64,000 nucleotides of DNA from Methylobacterium sp. (GTDB taxonomy: Bacteria; Pseudomonadota; Alphaproteobacteria; Rhizobiales; Beijerinckiaceae), in NCBI RefSeq assembly GCF_019745455.1, contig NZ_JAIETD010000115.1:1-64000 (forward strand). The letters run 5' to 3'. Below the pieces are notes generated by a model. That model did no database searches. It was given only the letters and a program-made list of their open reading frames with translations, and was not told the origin of the DNA. This document shows positions 56,177-64,000 of the stretch, one piece after another (positions within the stretch are counted from its first letter, which is position 1; every line of letters begins with the position of its first letter). Both the position numbers and the translations under genes were made by a program.

Positions 56177-57184
56177 TCAGATTCCTGCTTGCTCAAGCAT
56201 TCTGCGGAAAGCCCTGGCGACCTTCTTGAACCCGGCATTGGTGGGGTGGATCTCGTCGGCCCATTCGTCGATCTTCAGCGTTCCGCGGACATCGACGAGA
56301 TGGACATGGGTCTTGTCCGAATCGCCTGCGACACGCGCAAGCGTGTCGTAAAGTGCGTCGATCAGGATCCGGATGATCTCCCGCTGCAGGTCGGCATCGA
56401 CGATTTTCTTGGCACGCATCGCGCTCCCGAGCCACTTGTCCTGCTTAGCCCAGGATGGATCACGGGTGTCGCCCTTGAACCCGCCCGGGATGGCATAATC
56501 GTAGCCGTGGATGATGATGGGCAGGGTCGTGAAGTCTGCATCCTTGCGGATGGTGGTCACCACGTTGCGGTAGGCTTGCTCGAGGAAAGTGAGCACTTTG
56601 GCGAGCTGCGCTTGGTCGATATGCCAAGCCGCGGTTTGGTGCTTGCTGTAGGATTTGAGCAGGGTGGCGAGGACCGGATTGCCGAAAGCATCCTCGCCAA
56701 TCACATCGTTGCCGGCGGCCGAGAACAGGAAGGCGCGGACATTCCGCGGCTTCATCGCGACGAGTTCCTTCATGTACTCGCCGGGCCCGTAGACCATGTT
56801 CTGTGCCGTATCCCCCGCCGCGTCGAGACTCCGGATCAGGTAATCGGATTTGAGCTGGTCGACGATGTCGTCGAGCAGGAACGGGAACTGGAACCAGCTA
56901 TCGCCCTCGGATACGAGGACCGGAAGGTTCTCTGTAAGGCTGCGAATGTCGAATTCGGCATGGCGTCGCCAACGAGCGACGCCGTTCGCCCAATTGATTG
57001 CGCTCTCGACCTCGAAGCGCGCCTCGGCGCCCATGTCGATCTTGGCTGGGTCGGGGCGGATGGCGGGGTCGAAGGGCCCGCTCTGCGAAGGGAGCGCCTT
57101 GAGATACCGGGCGATCTCCTTGTCCGGCACCGCCGGGTCCATGAGCTTGGCACGGAATTCTTCATAGGAAATCGCCACCACCAT
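56177..57184 (-). CDS. intracellular SGNH-type hydrolase of the inserted pair
   Basis: A 335-residue protein without signal peptide. The SGNH blocks are VLVSEGDSWFQFPFLLDD (S96), AGDTAQNM (block II Gly124), LFSAAGNDVIGED (N159), and EWADEIHPTNAGF (D310 and H313 of block V), so an esterase-like Ser-Asp-His active site appears complete. Between blocks III and V is a 120-residue helical insert with HGYDYAIPGGFKGDT. The first 85 residues are helical and not part of the usual domain. It is divergent from the protease-nuclease gene. The substrate is unknown. By eye its composition is somewhat less GC-rich than that of its neighbours. Confidence 0.7.
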   Translation of the reverse strand: MVVAISYEEFRAKLMDPAVPDKEIARYLKALPSQSGPFDPAIRPDPAKIDMGAEARFEVESAINWANGVARWRRHAEFDIRSLTENLPVLVSEGDSWFQFPFLLDDIVDQLKSDYLIRSLDAAGDTAQNMVYGPGEYMKELVAMKPRNVRAFLFSAAGNDVIGEDAFGNPVLATLLKSYSKHQTAAWHIDQAQLAKVLTFLEQAYRNVVTTIRKDADFTTLPIIIHGYDYAIPGGFKGDTRDPSWAKQDKWLGSAMRAKKIVDADLQREIIRILIDALYDTLARVAGDSDKTHVHLVDVRGTLKIDEWADEIHPTNAGFKKVARAFRRMLEQAGI

Positions 57185-57279
57185 CCCCCTGCGGTAACTT
57201 GTACAACCCTAGTTTTCACGCATCATAGACTGCAATCCGAATCGCTGTCGACACTACATCGGCACATTCGAGAGCATTC

Positions 57280-57288
57280 GGGGGGGGG
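57280..57288 (+). repeat. nine-G homopolymer before the protease-nuclease start
   Basis: A run of nine G ends six bases before the ATG at 57295, exactly where a Shine-Dalgarno sequence should be. No other purine-rich site is present. A tract of this kind is prone to slipped-strand length change, which would alter the distance and strength of the ribosome-binding site. Confidence 0.7.
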
Positions 57289-57294
57289 ACGCTC

Positions 57295-59538
57295 ATGGTG
57301 ATTACCGGCTCGGAGGAGCGGGAAGCCGCCGCCGGCGAGGCTGCCTCGCGCTGGCGTGGGCGGACGCGCGAGCGAAACCGCCGGGTCGGCGCAGCCGAGC
57401 GCGGCGCCTATACCGAGGCCGACAGCCTCGACCGTCTCGCCAAGCGGATGCGGCGGCTGCGCAGGAGCCTCGCGATCAAGCGTCTCCAGGGGACCGACGA
57501 GGTCGACCTGAAGATGGATCGCCTGATCAGCGCGATCCCGCTCGCAGCTGCCGACGTCACCGACAAGCTCGTCGAACGCGTCATCGGCGAAACCCGGGAC
57601 TTCCTCTCGATAGAGTTCTTTGAACGCGGCTTGCAGGCGGCGCTCTGCGTCGGCCGGATCCAGACCAACGATGCGATCAACGGCACCGGCTTCCTGGTGG
57701 CGCCTGACATCGTCATGACGAACTGGCACGTCCTCAAGACGTCAGACGAGGCGCGGATGAGTGCCCTCGAACTCGATTACGAGATGAACACCTTCGGCGA
57801 TCGCAAGGTGCCCCAATCCTTCGATCTCGATCCGGACGGCTTCTTCCTCACCGACAAGGAGCACGACGTCACCCTCGTCGCGGTGAAGGAACGCTCGCAA
57901 GGCGGCCGTCGTCTCGCCGATTATGGCTACCTCCCGCTCATCCCGGACGAGGGCAAGATCACCATCGGAGAGCCGGTGAACGTGGTTCAGCACCCTAAGG
58001 GACGCTTCAAGCAGATCGTCCTGCGCAACTCGCGCCTCGTCGACCTGCCGGAAGGGGGCAAGACCGACATCTACCTTCATTACGAGGCCGATACCGAACA
58101 GGGGTCGTCGGGTTCGCCGGTGCTCAACGACCAGTGGGAGGTCGTGGCTCTCCACCACCAGGGCGTCCCGAAGACCAATGCCAAGGGCGAGATGGTGGAC
58201 GAGGCCGGCAAGGTCCTGACCAAGTTCGACGAGGATCGCATCGTCTGGGTCGCGAACGAGGGCATCCGCACGTCGCGGCTCGTCAAGCTGGTCCGCGACC
58301 TGCCGCTCGATGCCCGTTTCGAGGCGCGCCGCGATGGGTTGATGGCGCGATGGCTCACCGAGACCGATCCTGCTTCGGCGGTGGAGGCCGTGCGGACGGT
58401 GCTACAGCCGCCGATGCCGAGTCCGCCGCAGCCGATGCCGCCCGTCCGGCCATCGCCGCAACTCAGTGATGCAGCGTTTTCGGTCGGAGGCGCCGGTGGA
58501 TCGCTGTCCTTGACGATCCCGCTGCGGATCACCCTCAGCATGGGCAGCGCGTCGACGAGTGCCGCCGGCTCCACCGATAGCGCGTCAACGAGTGCCGCCG
58601 ACTTGCCGTCGACGTGGTCGTTTCAAGAGGCGATCAAGCCGGATCCGTCCGATCCCGATTACAGCCGACGTCCGGGTTACGACCCCCGCTTTCTCGGCGT
58701 CGACGTTCCCCTGCCCCGGCTCACCGATCCCCGTCGCGGCCCGCTCGCGGCCTTCGGGCCGAGCAGGGAGACGGAGCTGCGCTACCACCATTTCAGCGTC
58801 CTAATGAACGCGAGGCGGCGGCTCGCCTATGTCTCCGCAGTGAACGTCGATTCCGGCGCGCCCTTCCAGCACATCCGCGAGAAGGGCTCCGAGAACTGGT
58901 TCCTCGACCCGCGGATCAAGGCGGGCCAACAGGCCGGCGGAGCCTATTACGCATCGAATCCCCTTGATCGCGGACATCTGGTCCGCCGAAACGATGCCGC
59001 CTGGGGGCGGACCGCCGAGGAGGCCAAGCTCGCCAACGACGACACCTTCCACTGGACGAACTGCTCGCCGCAGCATGAGATTTTCAACCAGAGCGCCCTC
59101 TCGGCGAAGCGCGGCCTCCACCTTTGGGGAAACCTCGAGAACGCGGTAAGCGACCTCGCGCCAAGTCATGGCGAAAAGCTATGCGTCTTCAACGGACCGA
59201 TCTTCGCCGACAGCGACAGGCCATACCGAGAGAACTTCTTCCTGCCGGCGGCCTATTGGAAGCTCATCGTGCTGAAGGGCGAGGACGACGAGCCGCGCGC
59301 GCTTGCCTTCCTGCTGAGCCAGGCCGCCCAGATCGAAACCCTCGTCACCGAGCGCTTCGCCCCCGAGGAGCTCGCCGATTTCACGGTTTTCCAGATCTCG
59401 GTGTCACAACTCACAGCCAAAACCGGGCTCGATTTCGGGCTGTCAGCGGAGTGGGATGCGCTGGCCGCCGGAGACGGCGCCGAGGAATCGGCGGCCGGCG
59501 CAGTCGTCGTGAGGGACGAGAGCAGCATCCGGTTTTGA
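57295..59538 (+). CDS. trypsin-like protease fused to a DNA/RNA non-specific endonuclease
   Basis: A 747-residue two-enzyme fusion without signal peptide. Residues 1-110 are charged and helical. Residues 115-300 form a trypsin/V8-like protease: H145 in APDIVMTNWHVL, D191 in KEHDVTLVAV, and S272 in EQGSSGSPVLND. A helical region and a Pro/Ser/Thr linker with a repeated SASTSAA follow (370-440). Residues 495-730 are an Endonuclease_NS (NucA/Serratia) domain with DRGH at 558-561 (H561 catalytic) and WTNCSPQHEIFNQ (Asn metal ligand). A protease that could release or activate a toxic nuclease suggests a conflict system; that is inference. Confidence 0.85.
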   Translation: MVITGSEEREAAAGEAASRWRGRTRERNRRVGAAERGAYTEADSLDRLAKRMRRLRRSLAIKRLQGTDEVDLKMDRLISAIPLAAADVTDKLVERVIGETRDFLSIEFFERGLQAALCVGRIQTNDAINGTGFLVAPDIVMTNWHVLKTSDEARMSALELDYEMNTFGDRKVPQSFDLDPDGFFLTDKEHDVTLVAVKERSQGGRRLADYGYLPLIPDEGKITIGEPVNVVQHPKGRFKQIVLRNSRLVDLPEGGKTDIYLHYEADTEQGSSGSPVLNDQWEVVALHHQGVPKTNAKGEMVDEAGKVLTKFDEDRIVWVANEGIRTSRLVKLVRDLPLDARFEARRDGLMARWLTETDPASAVEAVRTVLQPPMPSPPQPMPPVRPSPQLSDAAFSVGGAGGSLSLTIPLRITLSMGSASTSAAGSTDSASTSAADLPSTWSFQEAIKPDPSDPDYSRRPGYDPRFLGVDVPLPRLTDPRRGPLAAFGPSRETELRYHHFSVLMNARRRLAYVSAVNVDSGAPFQHIREKGSENWFLDPRIKAGQQAGGAYYASNPLDRGHLVRRNDAAWGRTAEEAKLANDDTFHWTNCSPQHEIFNQSALSAKRGLHLWGNLENAVSDLAPSHGEKLCVFNGPIFADSDRPYRENFFLPAAYWKLIVLKGEDDEPRALAFLLSQAAQIETLVTERFAPEELADFTVFQISVSQLTAKTGLDFGLSAEWDALAAGDGAEESAAGAVVVRDESSIRF

Positions 59539-59553
59539 GAGGGAGCCGAGCCC

Positions 59554-60918
59554 CTACTTCCCGATACAGAACTCCGAGAACAACCGGTCCAGCATCTCCT
59601 CGACGCCGACATGACCGGCAACTTCGCCGAGAGCCCGCACGGCGAGGCGCAGGTCCTCGGCAGCAAATTCGGGCAGTGCTCCCGGTCCGTTCGCGAGAAG
59701 GCGGCTGAGGTGGTCGCGGCAGCGGGTCAGGGCATCGCGGTGACGGTCGCGTGTGATGAGTGCGTCCCCCCCCATCGCCGCCTGTGCCCGGTCCTGGATT
59801 GCATCGAGAAGCGCATCAAGGCCGTGGCCGGTCACGCCCGAGACCGCGAGACCGCCCTCCCCGCCGAGATCCGATTTCGTGCGCACCGCCAGGGCGCCCG
59901 GCATCGGCGCCGCCGGCTCCCCGTCGCTGGGCTGAAGCGCGAGGACTAGGTCGGCCGCCTCGATCCAGTTCTTCGTTCTGCGAATGCCCTCGGCCTCCAC
60001 CGGATCAGAGGTATCATCGCGCAGGCCCGCGGTGTCGACGAGGATGACCGGCAGCCCGCCGAGGTCGCAGCGGACTTCGATGGCGTCGCGGGTGGTCCCA
60101 GCGACGGGAGATACGATGGCGACGTCCCGCTGGGCGAGCGCATTCAGCAGCGTCGACTTGCCTGCATTGGGCGGGCCGGCGAGCACGACCGTGAAGCCCT
60201 CGCGCAGGCGTTCGCCTCGGCGTCCATCGGCAAGGGCGGAAGTAATCGCGTCGCGGATCGTGGCGGCGCGAGCGAGCAGGGCCACGTCAAGCGCCGCGTC
60301 GTCGACATCGCCCTCGTCGGAAAAGTCGAGGGCCGCCTCCGTCGCCGCGAGACAATCGATCAGCGCCTCTCGCCACTGCGCGACCTGCCGCCCGAGTTCT
60401 CCATCGAGCTGGCGGAGAGCCTGGCGGCGTTGCGCCTCGGTCTCGGCATCGATGAGGTCGGCGACCGCTTCGGCTTCGGTGAGATCGATCCGCCCGTTTT
60501 CGAAGGCGCGGCGGGTGAAGGCGCCAGGTTCTGCCAAGCGGCAATCAATTCGCGCGATCAGCGCCGCGATCACGCCTGCCCGTACCGCGAGGCCACCATG
60601 GAGGTGGAGTTCCGCCATGTCCTCGCCAGTGAAGGTACCAGGACCCGGCATCCACACCACCATGCCGCGGTCGAGGATGTCGCCGGTCGGGCCGCGCAGA
60701 GTCCGAAGAGACAGCCGCCGGGGCGGAGGACAGGTCCCGCACAGTTCGGCGATGAGGGCAGCGCAAGCCGGCCCGGTGAGCCGGATCACAGCGACGGCGC
60801 TGCGGCCGGAGCCGGTCGCAGGGGCGAAGAGAGTGTGTTGATGCGGCGTCAATCGCGTCGGACTCGAGCAAGGCAACGCTTTGGTAAAGCGCGATGTAAA
60901 GGCCTGAAGCGCGCTCAT
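59554..60918 (-). CDS. mnmE: tRNA modification GTPase MnmE
   Basis: A 454-residue GTPase (TrmE) partnering MnmG in U34 modification. The formyl-THF-binding N-domain holds TLFAPATGSGRSAVAVIRLTGPA. The central helical domain holds AFTRRAFENGRIDLTEAEAVADLI. The G domain has AGPPNAGKSTLLNALA, VAGTTRD and DTAGLRDD, and the C-terminal FCIGK is the conserved catalytic Cys motif. From the ATG at 60918 the protein has about 25 residues before the N-domain; an in-frame TTG at about 60855 would start nearer the conserved part. It converges on the protease-nuclease gene across 15 bases. Confidence 0.94.
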   Translation of the reverse strand: MSALQAFTSRFTKALPCSSPTRLTPHQHTLFAPATGSGRSAVAVIRLTGPACAALIAELCGTCPPPRRLSLRTLRGPTGDILDRGMVVWMPGPGTFTGEDMAELHLHGGLAVRAGVIAALIARIDCRLAEPGAFTRRAFENGRIDLTEAEAVADLIDAETEAQRRQALRQLDGELGRQVAQWREALIDCLAATEAALDFSDEGDVDDAALDVALLARAATIRDAITSALADGRRGERLREGFTVVLAGPPNAGKSTLLNALAQRDVAIVSPVAGTTRDAIEVRCDLGGLPVILVDTAGLRDDTSDPVEAEGIRRTKNWIEAADLVLALQPSDGEPAAPMPGALAVRTKSDLGGEGGLAVSGVTGHGLDALLDAIQDRAQAAMGGDALITRDRHRDALTRCRDHLSRLLANGPGALPEFAAEDLRLAVRALGEVAGHVGVEEMLDRLFSEFCIGK

Positions 60919-60973
60919 CCTTCGTTATCCATAGCCGGCAACAAGCTTTGTTGCCGGTTAGAATTGAAACTCC

Positions 60974-62311
60974 TCAGGTGTTCATCGAGTCGAAGAAATC
61001 GCCATTGCTCTTGGTCTGGCGAAGCTTGTCCATGAGGAACTCGATCGCGTCGGTGACGCCCATCGGGTTGAGGATGCGGCGCAGGACATAGGTCTTCTTG
61101 AGGGAATCCGGCGCCACCAGCAGCTCTTCCTTGCGGGTGCCCGAGCGGGTGATGTCGATCGCCGGGAAGATGCGCTTGTCCGAGACCTTGCGGTCGAGGA
61201 TGATTTCCGAGTTGCCGGTGCCCTTGAACTCCTCGAAGATCACCTCGTCCATGCGCGAGCCGGTATCGATGAGCGCGGTGGCGATGATGGAGAGCGAGCC
61301 GCCCTCCTCGATGTTCCGGGCAGCGCCGAAGAAGCGCTTGGGCCGTTGAAGGGCGTTTGCGTCGACGCCGCCGGTGAGCACCTTGCCGGAGGACGGCACC
61401 ACGGTGTTGTAGGCGCGCCCGAGACGCGTGATCGAATCGAGCAGAATGACGACATCACGTCCGTGCTCGACGAGGCGTTTCGCCTTCTCGATCACCATTT
61501 CGGCGACCTGGACGTGACGGGTCGCCGGCTCGTCGAAGGTCGAGGCGATGACCTCGCCCTTCACTGAGCGGATCATGTCGGTGACCTCCTCGGGCCGCTC
61601 GTCGATGAGCAGGACGATGAGGTAGCATTCCGGGTGGTTAATGGTGATCGACTGAGCGATGTTCTGCATCAGCACGGTCTTGCCGGTGCGCGGCGGCGCC
61701 ACGATCAGGGCGCGCTGGCCTTTGCCGATCGGCGCGACGATGTCGATGATCCGGGGCGAGAAATCCTTCTTCGGCGGATTGTCGAGTTCGAGCTTGAAGC
61801 GCTTGGTCGGGAAGAGTGGCGTCAGGTTGTCGAAATGGACCTTGTGCTTGATCTTCTCGGGGTTCTCGAAATTGATCGTGTTGACCTTGAGGAGCGCGAA
61901 GTAGCGCTCGCCGTCCTTGGGTCCCCGGATCGGCCCCTCGACGGTATCGCCGGTTCGCAGGCCGAAGCGCCGGATCTGCGTCGGCGAGATATAGATGTCG
62001 TCGGGGCCGGGCAGGTAGTTCGATTCCGAGGAGCGCAGGAAGCCGAACCCGTCTTGCAGCACCTCGACGGTGCCGGCGCCGATGATCTCGACATCCTTGG
62101 CGGCGAGCTGCTTCAGGATCGAGAACATCAGCTCCTGCTTGCGCATCGTGGAGGCGTTCTCGACCTCGACCTCCTCGGCGAAGGCGATGAGATCGGTGGG
62201 CGTCTTGGACTTCAGGTCCTGGAGCTTGACCTCGCGGTGCGGCTCGAGGGCGATAACCGCGTCCTCCACCGGCACGTCCGCGGGAGTGAAGGCATCGTTC
62301 TGTGATGTCAT
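60974..62311 (-). CDS. rho: transcription termination factor Rho
   Basis: A 445-residue hexameric RNA helicase. The N-terminal RNA-binding domain has [31 protein letters not shown] and the cold-shock-like part [35 protein letters not shown]. The ATPase domain has Walker [16 protein letters not shown], the [11 protein letters not shown]-loop region, and Walker [17 protein letters not shown]. The ATG at 62311 gives the usual alphaproteobacterial length; the frame upstream is not conserved. It precedes mnmE with a 55-base gap. About 200 bases upstream hold no recognised feature. Confidence 0.97.
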   Translation of the reverse strand: MTSQNDAFTPADVPVEDAVIALEPHREVKLQDLKSKTPTDLIAFAEEVEVENASTMRKQELMFSILKQLAAKDVEIIGAGTVEVLQDGFGFLRSSESNYLPGPDDIYISPTQIRRFGLRTGDTVEGPIRGPKDGERYFALLKVNTINFENPEKIKHKVHFDNLTPLFPTKRFKLELDNPPKKDFSPRIIDIVAPIGKGQRALIVAPPRTGKTVLMQNIAQSITINHPECYLIVLLIDERPEEVTDMIRSVKGEVIASTFDEPATRHVQVAEMVIEKAKRLVEHGRDVVILLDSITRLGRAYNTVVPSSGKVLTGGVDANALQRPKRFFGAARNIEEGGSLSIIATALIDTGSRMDEVIFEEFKGTGNSEIILDRKVSDKRIFPAIDITRSGTRKEELLVAPDSLKKTYVLRRILNPMGVTDAIEFLMDKLRQTKSNGDFFDSMNT

Positions 62312-62516
62312 GGATGGGGAGAACCGACGGAGGGCGATGAAGTGAGGGACGTTCAAGGTGTTTTGGGGGATGCCGGGCGCCCTTGGGGCGCTTGTCATGG
62401 GACCGCTCGCGGGGTCCGCACATCGTCTTCGTGGAGCCTGTGGGCTCGCGGATGCGTCACGGCTTAAACAGGAGAGGATTGCTGAATACCGCGTTTGATG
62501 GCGCGGCTCAAGTCCA

Positions 62517-63137
62517 TCATCGGCGTTTCACTCTCACATAGAGTGCACCCGCCCCGCCGTGATGGCGTGAGGCCTCCTCGAAACCGAGGACAATGCTGCG
62601 CAGTTCCGGCGAACGCAGCCAATGCGGCACCGAACGGCGCAGGACGCCGCGTTCGGAAAAGGCATCGTCGAAGCCGCCCCCGAAACTCTCGCCGCCCTTG
62701 CCGGTGACGACGAGGACGAGGGTGTGGCCCGTGGCCTGCGCCCGCCTCAGGAAGCCGACGAGCGCGCCATGGGCCTCGGCCTGATACATCCCATGGAGAT
62801 CGATGCGGGCATCGACCTGCAGGGCGCCGCGGCGAAGGGCGAGGCGGGTCCGGCGCTCGAGACCGGGCGCAAGGGGTGCAGGCGGCTTCAGGACGGGCGC
62901 GGAAACCGCAGGTGGAGGCGGCGCCGGCTTCAGCGTGATCCGCTTTCCAGGAGGCTTCGGCGGCGCTTTGGGCGGAGGTGCAGGGGCCGAGACCGGACGG
63001 GGAGGTGGGATAGGGGTAGGCGCCACCGGCTTTGCCTGCACCGCCCTGCCCTGCAGCGGGGTGATCAGGCGCGCCACGGCGCTCCAGAGGCGGGCCTCGT
63101 CGCCGGTGAGACCACGCGATCGGCGGGGCGGCCTCAT
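62517..63137 (-). CDS. Smr-domain protein
   Basis: A 206-residue protein from the ATG at 63137. The first 30 residues ([21 protein letters not shown]) are typical of the alphaproteobacterial Smr/MutS2-type family. A long proline-rich linker (36-95) follows, then the C-terminal Smr domain with [25 protein letters not shown] (LDLHG motif), VVTGKGG (TGKG motif) and [12 protein letters not shown]. Smr domains nick or bind nucleic acids. Its start overlaps the mltA stop (ATGA), so the two are coupled. Confidence 0.9.
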   Translation of the reverse strand: MRPPRRSRGLTGDEARLWSAVARLITPLQGRAVQAKPVAPTPIPPPRPVSAPAPPPKAPPKPPGKRITLKPAPPPPAVSAPVLKPPAPLAPGLERRTRLALRRGALQVDARIDLHGMYQAEAHGALVGFLRRAQATGHTLVLVVTGKGGESFGGGFDDAFSERGVLRRSVPHWLRSPELRSIVLGFEEASRHHGGAGALYVRVKRR

Positions 63138-64000
63138 GGCTTTGGTGAGCCGAGCGGCTTCGGCAGGAGCACGACGAAGCCGATGGCATCGCGAAGATTT
63201 CCCGCAGCGACGCCCGCCGCCTCGCCGGTGCCGAGGTAGAGATCGCCCCGGGCCGGGCCGACGATGGCAGAGCCGGTATCGGCGGCGATGACGAGGCGTC
63301 CCGGCTCGGAGGCGCCCGCCACCCTGCCCTCCAGCCAGAACGGCAGGCCGTAGCGCCAGAGGTTGGCGTCCACCGCCATGCTCACGCCGGGCACGAGGGG
63401 CACGCCCGCCGCGCCCGGAGGCCCGAGCTTCGGATCGGCGATCTCGGCGAGCCTGAAGAAGATGTAGGAGGCGTTGAGGCGCATCAGCCGGCGCGCCGTC
63501 TCGGGGTTGGCCCGCAGCCACGAGGTCCAGCGCGCGAGGGTCAGGCCTTCCAGCGGCAGATGACCCTCGGCGACGATCCTCTTGGCGATCGAGCTATAGG
63601 GCCGGCCGTTGCGGCCGTCATAGAGCACGCGCACGGCGCTTCCGTCGCGCAGGCGCACTCGACCCGAACCCTGGACCTGAAGCACGAACAGGTCGACCGC
63701 ATCGCGCAGGTACAGGATCGGACGGGCGAGGCTGCCGAGCGCCCCGTCCTCGATCGCCGCGCGGTCTGGATAGGGGACAAGCCCATCGGTCGTCGCTCGG
63801 GCCGCTCGGAGGGAGGGGTCGAAACCAGGCCTGGTCTCACCCGGCTCAAAGCTCACAAGGTCGTTCGGCCTGGCGAGAACGGGGGTCGGGAAGGCGGCAT
63901 CCGGTATCCGCGAGCCCTGAAGCTCGGGCTCAAAATAGCCGGTGAGAAAGCCCGTCTTCGTGCCGGGGCGGGTGATTCGATACGGCGTGAAGTTGGCCGT
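63134..64000 (-). CDS. mltA: membrane-bound lytic transglycosylase MltA (5' end outside window)
   Basis: The frame is open to the last base of the window, so the N-terminus is missing; 288 residues are visible. Near the visible start, TGFLTGYFEPELQGSR is the MltA domain hallmark, followed by DLFVLQVQGSGRVRLRDGS. The C-terminal 3D domain has GRLVIAADTGSAIVGPARGDLYLGTG with the catalytic Asp in DTGSAI. MltA cleaves the glycan strands of peptidoglycan to 1,6-anhydro products. It overlaps the Smr gene start by four bases. Confidence 0.93.
   Translation of the reverse strand, partial: TANFTPYRITRPGTKTGFLTGYFEPELQGSRIPDAAFPTPVLARPNDLVSFEPGETRPGFDPSLRAARATTDGLVPYPDRAAIEDGALGSLARPILYLRDAVDLFVLQVQGSGRVRLRDGSAVRVLYDGRNGRPYSSIAKRIVAEGHLPLEGLTLARWTSWLRANPETARRLMRLNASYIFFRLAEIADPKLGPPGAAGVPLVPGVSMAVDANLWRYGLPFWLEGRVAGASEPGRLVIAADTGSAIVGPARGDLYLGTGEAAGVAAGNLRDAIGFVVLLPKPLGSPKP

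Overview
The window is a high-GC chromosomal segment from an alphaproteobacterium of the Rhizobiales/Hyphomicrobiales, most likely Methylobacterium or a close relative. The reasons are gene content and order: parA-parB-rsmG-mnmG with parS sites, lptCAB-rpoN-hpf-ptsN, leuS-lptE-holA, ftsE-ftsX-ydcF, phaA-phaB divergent from phaR, dispersed GTCATTCCGGGG-type palindromes, and a degenerate PEP-carboxylase-like protein. The genus is inferred from recognition; no database was consulted. No rRNA, convincing tRNA, CRISPR array, prophage or insertion sequence was seen.

Layout. 1-6 kb: a GIY-YIG remnant, a DUF4337 membrane protein, a reverse-strand aromatic amino acid cluster (chorismate mutase, hisC-type aminotransferase, tyrC) and, divergently, metX-metW. 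6-15 kb: a BioC-like methyltransferase, a LysE exporter, an amidase, several secreted proteins (extensin/LAS-type, SGNH esterase, RNase T2), rlmJ, and chrA with two tiny membrane proteins. 15-22 kb: a non-coding stretch with a large inverted repeat and a strong terminator (candidate sRNA), holA-lptE-leuS, a YggS protein and an HD-GYP phosphodiesterase. 22-31 kb: the divergent PEPC-like protein, disordered small proteins, a DUF985 cupin, a DMT permease and the polyhydroxybutyrate genes. 31-42 kb: rpmF, a ComEA-like protein, RNase D, the lipopolysaccharide export genes lptC-lptA-lptB, rpoN, a large hybrid histidine kinase, hpf and ptsN. 42-51 kb: ftsEX and neighbours, hpt, a CpdR-like receiver and a giant MFS-PlsC-AMP-ligase fusion. 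51-64 kb: the origin-type block parB-parA-rsmG-mnmG, then mnmE-rho-smr-mltA.

How the genes work together. Two perfect parS sites and one near-perfect site, together with parAB, indicate closeness to the replication origin. The housekeeping blocks serve outer-membrane lipopolysaccharide export (lptE, lptC, lptA, lptB), division (ftsEX), tRNA and rRNA modification (mnmE, mnmG, rsmG, rlmJ) and carbon storage (phaA, phaB, phaR).

The main anomaly is at 56.2-59.5 kb. Two genes interrupt the usually adjacent mnmE and mnmG: an intracellular SGNH-type hydrolase and, divergent from it, a trypsin-like protease fused to a DNA/RNA non-specific endonuclease. The second gene's start codon is preceded by a run of nine G. 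This pair is the best candidate for an undescribed conflict or defence module. Other notable points are the PEPC homologue with substituted active-site residues, the hybrid kinase inserted in the rpoN-hpf-ptsN cluster, and several palindromes or repeats in intergenic DNA.
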